Positions 16,790 to 25,407 of a stretch of DNA of 64,000 bases are shown in pieces. Each line of letters opens with the position of its first letter. The stretch's first letter is position 1. The notes below the pieces were generated by a model. That model was not told the DNA's origin. It did no database searches and saw nothing but the letters and a program-made list of their open reading frames with translations. The position numbers were made by a program, and so were the translations under genes. The stretch comes from Porphyromonadaceae bacterium UBA7555 (GTDB lineage: Bacteria > Bacteroidota > Bacteroidia > Bacteroidales > Muribaculaceae), in NCBI GenBank assembly GCA_002478045.1, contig DLLT01000053.1, forward strand, positions 1 to 64,000. The letters are read 5' to 3'.

Positions 16790-18382
16790 ATGAACACAAA
16801 CACCTCACGACATACGATGACAAGACGCGTATTCGCTCTATGCGCCGCAATAATTTGTTGCATCACCGCATTTTGCGCCAATCCGGACATTCCGAAAGTA
16901 TTGAACAGGCTGGACAAGTACGTAAAAGACTGGGAACAATACGCCACACGCAATGACCGGGCGCTCAGGCAAATGGAAAAGTCTCTTTCTACGGCCTCGC
17001 CCAAACAACAGATCAAAACATACGAGAACCTCGTGTGCGAATATCGCCATGTCAACGTTGATTCGGCCTTACGATGTATTGACGGTGGGCGTAAACTGGC
17101 TCGCGAAATGGGAGACTCGGTATCCGTCCAGCGCTTTAACATCCTGGAGTACACGGTAATGCCTATTTACGGCCTTGTCAAGGACGCCATAGACCAGTAC
17201 GAGGGGCTGACCGTAGCCAACGTATATCCGGCCAACAAGGAGCTGTATTTCAACGCCGGCGATCTTATATACAAATATGCAGCCGACTTTTACAGACGTC
17301 CGGAGACCAAGCAGTTGTACGCAGACAAGTCGGACAGGAGCGTCGATTCATTACTCAATTATATGGACAAAAAAGACCCTGAGTATCGTTTTCAGTTGCT
17401 GAACCGCGAATTCTCGCGTAGCTCATCGTCAAACACTCTTAAAGAGATGGAAGCGCTATTGCAGTCCATACCCTTTGAATCGCACCTATACGCACGCACG
17501 GCAGCCATCATCGGACAGACATACCTCAAGGACTCGTACCATATTGATGAAGGCATATACTACCTGGCATTATCCGCTATGAGCGATATCGCCACCGGCA
17601 ATAGGGAAACCACATCACTACACCGCCTGGGCAAGCTGCTGTACGATCGTAAAGACATCGCCCGCAGCTACGAATACCTGACACTGTCTCTGGCCATAGC
17701 CGTCCAATCGGGCAGCCGACTGCGCTCCATCGAAATTGCCGAGGCGCTTCCTCTGGTGTTTGCCACCACTCAAGATATGGAGCGCAAAAGCACACGTAAT
17801 ATGACGATAGTTGTGATAGCGCTTAGTATATTGCTGATTGTCAGCGGCGCTCTGATGCTGTTCTTCGAACGTAACCGTCGCCGACTGGCTCGAATGAAGG
17901 TTCGATTGCAAAACTCGGTAACGCTCAAAGATCAATACATACGCAAAATTCTATCTCTATGCGGTGTATATCTCTCGGCATTGGAGGATTTCAACCGTAT
18001 TGCCGGGCGCAAGATCAAGGCCGGACAGGTTGTAGACCTACTCAATATGATTGAGAGCGGAAAAATCATGCGCGACCAGCTGCAGAATTTCTATGAGGTA
18101 TTCGACTCGGCATTCCTGATGGTATATCCGGACTTTGTCAACGAGGTCAATAAACTCTTCGAGGAGAATAAACAAATTGCCGTTCCCGAGGGCGAAAGGC
18201 TGACGCCCGAACTACGTATCCTCGCCTTTATGCGCCTGGGCTTGGACGACAGCAGCCAAATCAGCAAATTCCTCGGGCTTTCGCTCAACACCATATACAC
18301 CTACCGCAACAAGATGAAGACACGTGCACGCGATCGCGAGAATTTCGAACAAAGTATTCGCAGTATCGGATCTATCGAGTAG
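16790..18382 (+). CDS. TPR / transmembrane / HTH regulator (DUF6377-like)
   Basis: 530 aa. A signal peptide or first membrane segment (about 10-29) is followed by an exported region of TPR-like helices (about 40-330), a transmembrane helix (MTIVVIALSILLIVSGALML, near 340) and a cytoplasmic part with coiled-coil character. The C-terminus carries a LuxR-like HTH (LTPELRILAFMRLGLDDSSQ, then ISKFLGLSLNTIYTYRNKMK). This layout is typical of Bacteroidales membrane-spanning regulators that sense outside and bind DNA inside. The target is unknown; the nearest large unit is the fimbrial locus facing it from the right. Confidence 0.8.
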   Translation: MNTNTSRHTMTRRVFALCAAIICCITAFCANPDIPKVLNRLDKYVKDWEQYATRNDRALRQMEKSLSTASPKQQIKTYENLVCEYRHVNVDSALRCIDGGRKLAREMGDSVSVQRFNILEYTVMPIYGLVKDAIDQYEGLTVANVYPANKELYFNAGDLIYKYAADFYRRPETKQLYADKSDRSVDSLLNYMDKKDPEYRFQLLNREFSRSSSSNTLKEMEALLQSIPFESHLYARTAAIIGQTYLKDSYHIDEGIYYLALSAMSDIATGNRETTSLHRLGKLLYDRKDIARSYEYLTLSLAIAVQSGSRLRSIEIAEALPLVFATTQDMERKSTRNMTIVVIALSILLIVSGALMLFFERNRRRLARMKVRLQNSVTLKDQYIRKILSLCGVYLSALEDFNRIAGRKIKAGQVVDLLNMIESGKIMRDQLQNFYEVFDSAFLMVYPDFVNEVNKLFEENKQIAVPEGERLTPELRILAFMRLGLDDSSQISKFLGLSLNTIYTYRNKMKTRARDRENFEQSIRSIGSIE

Positions 18383-18741
18383 GAAATATACACTTAAATA
18401 TTTTGCGCGAATAGCCTCGCGTATTAGGATTTATGCACGGCTCTTTCATTTAAGTGAATTGTAACGGCATAATTAAGGACGCATCAAGGTTGTAAAGCCT
18501 ATATATGGCAAAACCGGAAGCATTTGTTCAAACAGCCAATTATTGTAGGTGGGTGTGTCGTAATGCTGAATTAATGTATGGTCGCAATATATTGCGTCCG
18601 CAACGGCTGTGGGTAATATTGCATAACACGCTCGAAATCACCATATTACAATCTTACTGCGCGGGCGCTATATATTGCACCCCTACATTCTACCATTTTG
18701 ACACATCCTCGCAGCCAACGGCTTCTTCGACCAATATAAGC
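18383..18741. other. Gap without recognised gene
   Basis: No coding region is supported. A 5-bp hairpin CGCGA/TCGCG (18406-18421) follows the regulator gene and may end its transcript. A 14-nt perfect palindrome CGCAATATATTGCG lies at 18583-18596. No TAnnTTTG box is seen on either strand. Confidence 0.5.
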
Positions 18742-18770
18742 AAAAAAAGGCCTGCCGTTTCCGGCAGGCC
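18742..18770 (-). terminator. Intrinsic terminator of the fimbrial locus
   Basis: Perfect 9-bp stem (GGCCTGCCG 18749-18757, CGGCAGGCC 18762-18770, 4-nt loop) followed on the minus strand by seven T residues (18748-18742). It lies about 120 bp after the stop of the last DUF6562 gene. Confidence 0.88.
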
Positions 18771-18893
18771 CCGACCCGCAATTGATAAATAGTAATTGAG
18801 TTCTATTATTCAGAAATTAACCTAAAAGGTCCGGGTCAAAGAGTTTATGGCTTAAAAAAGCCTGAAAATTTCGTATGAAATGATTCGTTGGAA

Positions 18894-20444
18894 TTATTCG
18901 GCGCTAACGACCCACGCATCCTTACCGTCGATGGTGGTCTTCACGGCCTTGTAGCCGGCGGGAAGCAGGCTGACAGCGTCCTTTTCCGGAGACTTGGTGG
19001 GGTCGAATTCGAAGAATGTACCGCCTTTGATGGTTATCTTGGCTGTACCATTGACGAAGTTTGCGTCATAAGCGTTGACATTGTATCTTGCACCGTAAGA
19101 CAGGCCGTTGTCATATACCTCGAAAGTACCGCCATTGATTTCTACAGAGCCATCGTAAGCGTATACTGCGGTATCATTACCTTTGAAGTTGCCGCCATTG
19201 ATGACAACCTGTCCGCCTTCATTTACATCGACAGCGAAGTCTTCGATGTAATTGGGAGCTTCAGCGATTGCGCCGGTTGCGGGCAGGACATTGCCTTCGC
19301 CGTTGATGGTGAGTTTACCACCACGTACGCTGATCAAGCTCCATATTGCGGGAGCACTGAGGTAGAATTTCTTGCCGCCGATGATATCGTGGCCGTTGAG
19401 GTCGAGCGTAGCTTCTTTGCCTGCGAGGTTCAGAACGATAGTCTCGTCAAGGGTGATGTTGGCTGTAAGAGCGACGTTTTTGCCGGCATTGAGTTCGGCG
19501 ATGAGGGTCTCGGCATCAGCCACACCTACCACTTCGTAGTCGGGTTCGTTGAAACCGGGTTCGATTTCGACATTGACGTTGAGGGCGTTGGTCAGCAGGC
19601 TACCGTAGATATTGGTGCGGAAATTGCGCTGTACGGGCACGTTGTTGAAAGTGATGGCACGTTCTTCGCCCTTGGTGCTCTTGACGCCGAAGCCGACTTC
19701 TACAGTCTTCTTTTCGTTCACCAGCAGATAGTTCATGGCCAGGTAGTCATACTCTTTGCCTTTGATGGTCATTGTGCCGGCTGCAAGCGCGTTGTAGTCG
19801 TAAGTAAGCTCGGCTTCGCCTTCGACAGCACCGGACACGAGGTTGAGCTTATTGGCCACGTTCTTGACTACTACTTTAGTTTCTTGGGGGGTGAAACCGG
19901 CAGCGGTAGCAGCAGTTATGTCATCGGTCAGGATGTTGAGCTGTGCAAACGGACGATACAATTTGGCGCTAATAGTAGCGTTTCCGGCCACCGTGTAAGT
20001 CGTAGTGTTGAAGAATGCATCAAGAGACTCGTTGTTTGCTTTCAGACCATCGTAGTTGGCTTCAACGGTCTGAGTGGTTTTGTCAAAGCTGTAGATGCTG
20101 TTGGGAGCGGCTGCAAAGAATACGAAGTCGTATTCCTTGCCGGTGGTCAGTTGAAGGGTGATGGTGGCCTTCAGACCGGACATAGTGGCTTTGCCGACAG
20201 TGGCATCGGTGCCGCCGGTGCATACTGCAAGGGCTTCTCGCTTACCACGTTCGTACACGGCATAGGTCAGGTCTGTGGCGGTAGTGCCTTCGCCATAACG
20301 GGATTGGAGACCTTCGGGCAATTGGAGTTCAACTGCCACGGTGCTTTTTGCACCTGCAGGTTCTACTGCGGGCTCTTCGGAGGAGCATGCGCCAAGCATC
20401 AGCATAGATGCGATGGCTGCGAGTGAAAATAATGATTTTTTCAT
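18894..20444 (-). CDS. DUF6562-type fimbrial lipoprotein, beta-helix tip (paralogue 1)
   Basis: 516 aa from the ATG at 20444 (MKKSLFSLAAIASMLMLGAC), a lipoprotein signal. Residues of about 20-310 form the DUF6562 module with its marker PVQRNFRTNIYGSLLTN. The rest is a right-handed beta-helix-like part (ATLDLNGHDIIGG, GQVVINGGNFKGND, SVEINGGTFEVYDNG) ending with the motif FEFDPTKSP...LLPAGYKAVK. Its N-module is clearly divergent from that of the other two copies, but its C-part is of the same family as that of paralogue 3. Likely a surface-exposed structural or tip component of a type V-like fimbria; that is inference from neighbours. Confidence 0.8.
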   Translation of the reverse strand: MKKSLFSLAAIASMLMLGACSSEEPAVEPAGAKSTVAVELQLPEGLQSRYGEGTTATDLTYAVYERGKREALAVCTGGTDATVGKATMSGLKATITLQLTTGKEYDFVFFAAAPNSIYSFDKTTQTVEANYDGLKANNESLDAFFNTTTYTVAGNATISAKLYRPFAQLNILTDDITAATAAGFTPQETKVVVKNVANKLNLVSGAVEGEAELTYDYNALAAGTMTIKGKEYDYLAMNYLLVNEKKTVEVGFGVKSTKGEERAITFNNVPVQRNFRTNIYGSLLTNALNVNVEIEPGFNEPDYEVVGVADAETLIAELNAGKNVALTANITLDETIVLNLAGKEATLDLNGHDIIGGKKFYLSAPAIWSLISVRGGKLTINGEGNVLPATGAIAEAPNYIEDFAVDVNEGGQVVINGGNFKGNDTAVYAYDGSVEINGGTFEVYDNGLSYGARYNVNAYDANFVNGTAKITIKGGTFFEFDPTKSPEKDAVSLLPAGYKAVKTTIDGKDAWVVSAE

Positions 20445-20486
20445 TGATCTAAAATTTAGGGAATTAAATATATTGTCCTGTATTAC

Positions 20487-20521
20487 GGGGCAGACGCTCG
20501 GATGCGCCAAACCTCTGCCCC
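20487..20521. terminator. Hairpin between DUF6562 paralogues 1 and 2
   Basis: Inverted repeat GGGGCAGA (20487-20494) / TCTGCCCC (20514-20521) lies between the stop of paralogue 2 and the start of paralogue 1. On the minus strand no T run follows, so it may only partly terminate or may protect an RNA end. Confidence 0.4.
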
Positions 20522-20538
20522 TTGTTTTTGTTGTTCGA

Positions 20539-22866
20539 TTAGAGAACCCATCCGATCAATTCGTTGCGGATATTGCTGCCGTCACCGGTGCCGTTGGCCG
20601 TAACGTTGACGTTGGTTGCGGTGCAATTGACTACGCGACCGATATATGTTGCTCCGACAATTTGGCCTGCATCGCGTGCTGCATCGATATTGGTATTGGA
20701 TACGCTGCAATTTGTGACATATGCCGGGTCGGTGAATATTCCGACGATGCCGCCGACCTTAGCGCCCTTGGCAGCGCCGTTGACCTTACTGCTGATGGTT
20801 GCATTGTTCACGTGGCAATTGGATATCTGCGCTTCCGGAGTTACATGGTTTTCGATGTATCCGGCCACAACTCCGGTATATCCGTTGGCAGTAATTTTCA
20901 CACCGTCAAATTTGATGTTCTTGATATTTGCGCCATTGTTGAGCCAGCCGAAGAAACCGGCAGCAACCGCATTACTTGTCGACTCCTTATTGATGGTCAA
21001 ATTCTTGATTGTGTGGTTCTTGCCATCAAAAACGCCTTGGAACTGCTGATTTCCGGTTTGGCCTATAGGCTCCCAGTTGATGCCGGTCAGGTCTATATCC
21101 GCGCCCAATTCAAAGGTGAGTTTCTTATCGGCGTAAGACATCTTGGTTTCATTTACCTGCTTGGCGAACTTCACCAGACCTTGTGCATTGGTGAATACCA
21201 CGCGGCAGTTGGATACGGTGGGCTTCAACGAAGTGTAGCTGTGGTATGCGTACATGCCTTGGCCGCCGGGTTGTACATCTCGGAAGATGCAATTCTTGAT
21301 ATCGCAGGAAACTACTTGCTGGTCGGTAAGCACTGCGGCCTTGCCGGACAAATCATAGAATTCGCAGCCGTCAATAGCTATCTTGATCTGACGTTCTTTC
21401 TTATACTGTTCGTGAGCCTTGACGCCGCGATAGCCGTTGGAGAACTTGCAGCCGTTCAGATGTACATCACCGTTCGAAATCCACAGGCAGTATTCCTCGG
21501 ACTGGTGAGACGCGAGTGTTGCGATACCTTTGAATACGCAGTTGTTGGCCGTAGTCTTGGAGCCTTCAAACATCACGCTGTTGTTGAAGGTTACGTTGTC
21601 GAAGGTGTATTCGCCGCCCTCAAATTCGAGGTAGGTGAATTCCCATGAGGTTTCGCCACGCTCGTATGCATAAGCGGTTTTGTCTATGATTGTACCATTG
21701 GTGATATTGGTCTTGCCGGCGTTTACGAAGCCGCCGGAACCGGTCATTGTCAAGCTCTTGCCGTTGAGGTCGAGATTGATTGTGCTCTCGGGATTGGTGA
21801 AGCATTTATTGGCACCGCCACCGGCGTTACCGGTTTCCCACGTTGTCGTACCTTGAAGCACTACATTGTATGTACCTGCGTCACCGGCATTAACGGCCTC
21901 TACAGCTGCTGCAAAGTTGGGATATTCCACGCCGTTAACTTTGGCTGTTGCTTCAAACTTCTCTCCTTCGTAGCCGGGCTCATTGAAAGCGGGGACGATT
22001 TCGACATTGATGTTGACGCTGTTGGTCAGCAGGCTGCCGTAGATATTGGTGCGGTAGTTGCGCTGCACGGGCACGGCGTTCACAGGAAGTGTGCGGGTTG
22101 CGCCATCCTTAGCCTTCACTGTGAATTCCACGTCGACAAGCTGTTTGTCGGTGCTCATCAGCAGATAGTTCATCGACAGGTAGTCATAACCCGTCTTGGG
22201 GAAAGCCTCACCGGCGGGCAGCGCGTTGGCTGCGAAAGTGACGGCTGTCGGATCGCCCTGCTCTACCGCACCTGTGAGCAGATTCAAGCTCTTGTAGGTG
22301 GGCACGGTGACGGTGACTGTCTCGGCTTCGAAGCCGGCTGCCTTGGCGGCGGCCAGGTCGTCTGTACCGATATTCAGCTGTGCAAAGGGACGATACAGCT
22401 TGACTGTCTCGGTGGTGTTGCCTTTCACTGTGATGTCCTGTACGGCGTAGAAGGCATCGAGGGCCTCGTCGCTGGTCTTGGCGCCGTCATAGTTGGCGCT
22501 GACCGTGAAATTGGTAGTATCGAAGGTGTAAGGAGCGCCTTCGGCTGCGGCCCAGCATACAACCTTATAGGTCTTACCGGCTGCAAGTTGCAGGTTCACC
22601 TGTTTGGTCAGGGTGATGTCGGTATTGAGGACGTCCGCGCCGTTAAATACTGACAGAGCCTTGTTGTTTTCGTCCAATACGAGCATCGTGAGCTTCTGTG
22701 CGGTGGTGCCGTCAGCAAACTTACGTGATTGAATACCGTCGGGAAGTGTTACGGACAGCGTAACGGTGCTCTCGCCCGTCACAGGTGCCACTTCTTCCGA
22801 AGAGCAGGAGGTGCCTGCAAACATCATTGCCACAAGTGCAAGTGATGAGAAAAGTTTAAGCTTCAT
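20539..22866 (-). CDS. DUF6562-type fimbrial lipoprotein, GLUG-type tip (paralogue 2)
   Basis: 775 aa. Lipoprotein signal (MKLKLFSSLALVAMMFAGTSC), then the DUF6562 module (about 22-290, marker PVQRNYRTNIYGSLLTN). The C-terminal part is different from its sisters: a beta-helix stretch (STINLDLNGKSLTMTG ... IKNCIFRDVQPG) followed by GLUG-like repeats (FELGADIDLTGINWEPIG, then VVAGYI and VGGIVG). The N-terminal 290 codons are almost the same as in paralogue 3. Probably a variant fimbrial subunit or tip adhesin. A terminator-like hairpin lies between paralogue 3 and this gene, and no canonical promoter is seen in front of it. Confidence 0.82.
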   Translation of the reverse strand: MKLKLFSSLALVAMMFAGTSCSSEEVAPVTGESTVTLSVTLPDGIQSRKFADGTTAQKLTMLVLDENNKALSVFNGADVLNTDITLTKQVNLQLAAGKTYKVVCWAAAEGAPYTFDTTNFTVSANYDGAKTSDEALDAFYAVQDITVKGNTTETVKLYRPFAQLNIGTDDLAAAKAAGFEAETVTVTVPTYKSLNLLTGAVEQGDPTAVTFAANALPAGEAFPKTGYDYLSMNYLLMSTDKQLVDVEFTVKAKDGATRTLPVNAVPVQRNYRTNIYGSLLTNSVNINVEIVPAFNEPGYEGEKFEATAKVNGVEYPNFAAAVEAVNAGDAGTYNVVLQGTTTWETGNAGGGANKCFTNPESTINLDLNGKSLTMTGSGGFVNAGKTNITNGTIIDKTAYAYERGETSWEFTYLEFEGGEYTFDNVTFNNSVMFEGSKTTANNCVFKGIATLASHQSEEYCLWISNGDVHLNGCKFSNGYRGVKAHEQYKKERQIKIAIDGCEFYDLSGKAAVLTDQQVVSCDIKNCIFRDVQPGGQGMYAYHSYTSLKPTVSNCRVVFTNAQGLVKFAKQVNETKMSYADKKLTFELGADIDLTGINWEPIGQTGNQQFQGVFDGKNHTIKNLTINKESTSNAVAAGFFGWLNNGANIKNIKFDGVKITANGYTGVVAGYIENHVTPEAQISNCHVNNATISSKVNGAAKGAKVGGIVGIFTDPAYVTNCSVSNTNIDAARDAGQIVGATYIGRVVNCTATNVNVTANGTGDGSNIRNELIGWVL
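21995..22866 (-). repeat. 872-bp near-identical segment, copy A
   Basis: The first 872 nt of paralogue 2 align without gaps to 24481-25352 in paralogue 3. About fifteen amino-acid differences are counted by eye over roughly 290 residues, and long stretches of DNA differ at single bases only. This points to recent duplication or gene conversion. Confidence 0.85.
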
Positions 22867-23035
22867 ACAATTATTGTATTAAGTTTCTGAGTATTACAAT
22901 TATTAGTTTTCTATTTTAGGGTAAATAAAACAATTAGTTATCGTCAGCTAATTTGTCTGCATATTATGTTATTTTCTTATTGTTTTTAATCTATGTTGTT
23001 GCGCCAAAATATTTAATAATCAAAAGAAAGAGTAT

Positions 23036-23079
23036 GGGCGGACACACCTGACGGCGTTTTCCGAAAGGCGCGTCCGCCC
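23036..23079 (-). terminator. Hairpin between DUF6562 paralogues 3 and 2
   Basis: An 8-bp stem (GGGCGGAC 23036-23043, GTCCGCCC 23072-23079) with a 28-nt loop, followed on the minus strand by a T-rich stretch. It stands 26 bp after the stop of paralogue 3 and may lower transcription into paralogue 2. Confidence 0.6.
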
Positions 23080-23105
23080 TCCTCTTATATCGTATTAGAG
23101 TGCTA

Positions 23106-25352
23106 TCAAGCTTTTACTACCTGATAAGCCTCCTTACCGTTGTAGGTAATCTTGTTCACTTTGTAGCCGTCGGCAACCCAGTTTACAGCAGAAGTACCTT
23201 CCGAATAAGATTCTGCAGGATTGAAGCCTACGAAGATACCGCCATAAACTACGAACTTGCATTTCCCTTTTTTATAGTAGGAGTCTTCGCAGTTTAGCAA
23301 ATACTTGGCATCACCTTCGCATTCGAACACTCCGCCATAGATGTTACAGGTACTCATTCCATGAGATCCGACCAAGTGAAGAGTCGAAGACATTGCATTC
23401 ACTCCGGTGCCGGGACCTTTTCCTGCATAGAAATATCCGCCATAAATATTGGCAGTACCTGCAGTAATAATAAGTGCATGGCCCGATTTGGCACCTGCCG
23501 GCTGTATGTACTTGCCATCACCGAAAATGTTTAAGGTTGCGCTTCTACTACCGCCAACCTTCAAAGCTGCGTTATAGCTTTCCTTTTCGGATATGGGAGC
23601 AGTGATTGTACCGCCCAGACCATTCAGGTTAACAGTAACACCGGAAGCGACAGTCAGGGTGCAACCCTTGCCGGATGTCAAAGAACCATTCTTGTCCAAA
23701 GTGATAGTACGAGTGCCTCCATTATAGCAGTATGCGGCGCTACCGGATTCTCTGACTATAGGAGTGTTGATGTATATAACAGCGCCCTTCTTATTATAGC
23801 ACAAATCATATAAGACTTCTGCCGAAGTAACGGTTTCGGCTTTCTTAACGGTAAATATGTGCAACCCATTTTCTACCGATTCAGCAGCAATATAGCCGTC
23901 TGCGAGGAAGTTGGCCTTCGGGTTCTCGGAGCTTGAATTTGCCGGGTTATATCCTACGAATGTGCCACCACTGACAATAAATTTGGCTGTGCCATTCTTA
24001 TAAGCCGAGTCATAGCAATTTAGCAGATATGCATAAGGATTATTGCCTGTAGCCTTTTGCTGGATATCAAAGTGTCCGCCCTTGATTTCGCAAACACCTT
24101 CAAAAACATACACAGCATCAAGGTTGCTTATAAATGTACCATCTTCAATGACAAGGCGTCCGCCATCTTGCACGTCAAAAGTAAAGCAGTCGTTTTCTTT
24201 GGCTTTCAATGTACCGCCTTTGATGGTGAGCGTACCATTACCGCGAACGCTGATTAAAGACCAGTCGTTGACGACATCGGTATCATTCCACAAATCACCT
24301 GTATTGGCAATGGTATGGCCATTAAGATCCAGCTCAACAGAAGCGCCATCCTTGAGTTCAATCGCCATAGTCTTGCCGGGGTCAAGGTCTCTGTCAAGTT
24401 TCACGGATTGGCCGGCGCTAAGGGTTGCTGCAATACGAGCCGCATCGTCCATATTGTAATCTTCGCCCTCGAAGTCGGGCACGATTTCGACATTGATATT
24501 GACGCTGTTGGTCAGCAGGCTGCCGTAGATATTGGTGCGGTAGTTGCGCTGCACGGGCACGGCGTTCACGGGAAGTGTGCGAGTTGCGCCATCCTTGGCT
24601 TTCACTGTGAATTCCACATCGACGAGCTGTTTGTCGGTGCTCATCAGCAGATAGTTCATCGACAGGTAGTCATAGCCCGTCTTGGGGAAAGTCTCACCGG
24701 CGGGCAGGGCGTTGGCTGCAAAGGTAACAGCCCGGGGATCGCCGGCTTCCACTTCTCCGGTGAGCAGGTTGAGGCTCTTGTAGGTGGGCACGGTGACTGT
24801 GACTGTCTCGGCTTCGAAGCCGGCGGCCTTGGCAGCCGACAGGTCGTCGGTACCGATGTTCAGCTGTGCAAAGGGACGATACAGCTTCACTGTCTCGGTG
24901 GTATTGCCTTTCACGGTGATGCTTTGTACGGCGTAGAAGGCATCGAGTGCCTCATCGCTTGTCTTGGCGCCCTCGTAGTTGGCGCTGACCGTGAAATTGG
25001 TAGTATCGAAGGTGTAAGGAGCGCCTTCGGCTGCGGCCCAGCATACAACCTTATAGGTCTTACCGGCTGCAAGTTGCAGGTTCACCTGCTTGGTCAGGGT
25101 GATGTCGGTATTGAGGACGTCCGCGCCGTTAAATACTGACAGAGCCTCGTTGTTTTCGTCCAATACGAGCATCGTGAGCTTCTGTGCGGTGGTGCCGTCA
25201 CCAAATGTACGCGATTGGATACCGTCGGGAAGGGTTACCGACAGCGTAACGGTGCTCTCGTCCGTCACGGGTGCCACTTCTTCCGAAGAGCAGGAGGTAC
25301 CTGCAAACATCATTGCCACAAGTGCAAATGATGAGAAGATGAACTTTTTCAT
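23106..25352 (-). CDS. DUF6562-type fimbrial lipoprotein, double beta-helix tip (paralogue 3)
   Basis: 748 aa. Lipoprotein signal with Cys 21, a DUF6562 module to about residue 290, and then two successive beta-helix blocks. Each ends in a similar motif: GGTFVGYNPANSSSENPK with FLADGY near residue 470, and GGIFVGFNPAESYSEGTS with WVADGYK at the C-terminus. The ends resemble that of paralogue 1. It is first of the three paralogues after the Mfa2-like gene (55 bp gap) and therefore likely the most expressed. Role inferred as fimbrial shaft or tip protein. Confidence 0.82.
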   Translation of the reverse strand: MKKFIFSSFALVAMMFAGTSCSSEEVAPVTDESTVTLSVTLPDGIQSRTFGDGTTAQKLTMLVLDENNEALSVFNGADVLNTDITLTKQVNLQLAAGKTYKVVCWAAAEGAPYTFDTTNFTVSANYEGAKTSDEALDAFYAVQSITVKGNTTETVKLYRPFAQLNIGTDDLSAAKAAGFEAETVTVTVPTYKSLNLLTGEVEAGDPRAVTFAANALPAGETFPKTGYDYLSMNYLLMSTDKQLVDVEFTVKAKDGATRTLPVNAVPVQRNYRTNIYGSLLTNSVNINVEIVPDFEGEDYNMDDAARIAATLSAGQSVKLDRDLDPGKTMAIELKDGASVELDLNGHTIANTGDLWNDTDVVNDWSLISVRGNGTLTIKGGTLKAKENDCFTFDVQDGGRLVIEDGTFISNLDAVYVFEGVCEIKGGHFDIQQKATGNNPYAYLLNCYDSAYKNGTAKFIVSGGTFVGYNPANSSSENPKANFLADGYIAAESVENGLHIFTVKKAETVTSAEVLYDLCYNKKGAVIYINTPIVRESGSAAYCYNGGTRTITLDKNGSLTSGKGCTLTVASGVTVNLNGLGGTITAPISEKESYNAALKVGGSRSATLNIFGDGKYIQPAGAKSGHALIITAGTANIYGGYFYAGKGPGTGVNAMSSTLHLVGSHGMSTCNIYGGVFECEGDAKYLLNCEDSYYKKGKCKFVVYGGIFVGFNPAESYSEGTSAVNWVADGYKVNKITYNGKEAYQVVKA
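24481..25352 (-). repeat. 872-bp near-identical segment, copy B
   Basis: Partner of 21995-22866. Identity stops abruptly after the codons for VNINVEIVP, at the border between the DUF6562 module and the variable C-terminal part. Confidence 0.85.
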
Positions 25353-25407
25353 AATCTTTTGATTATCTGTTTTTATAATTTATATAACCTGAATTATCCT
25401 ATATATA

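Noticed and set aside
18505..18792. 95-codon plus-strand frame
   Set aside because: Runs into the minus-strand terminator and has no recognisable protein features.
18888..20426. 512-codon plus-strand frame, and similar ones at 20341-21648, 21853-22653 and 24315-25139
   Set aside because: All are antisense to the DUF6562 lipoprotein genes and lack known motifs or promoter signals; the related sequences arise because the genes are paralogues.
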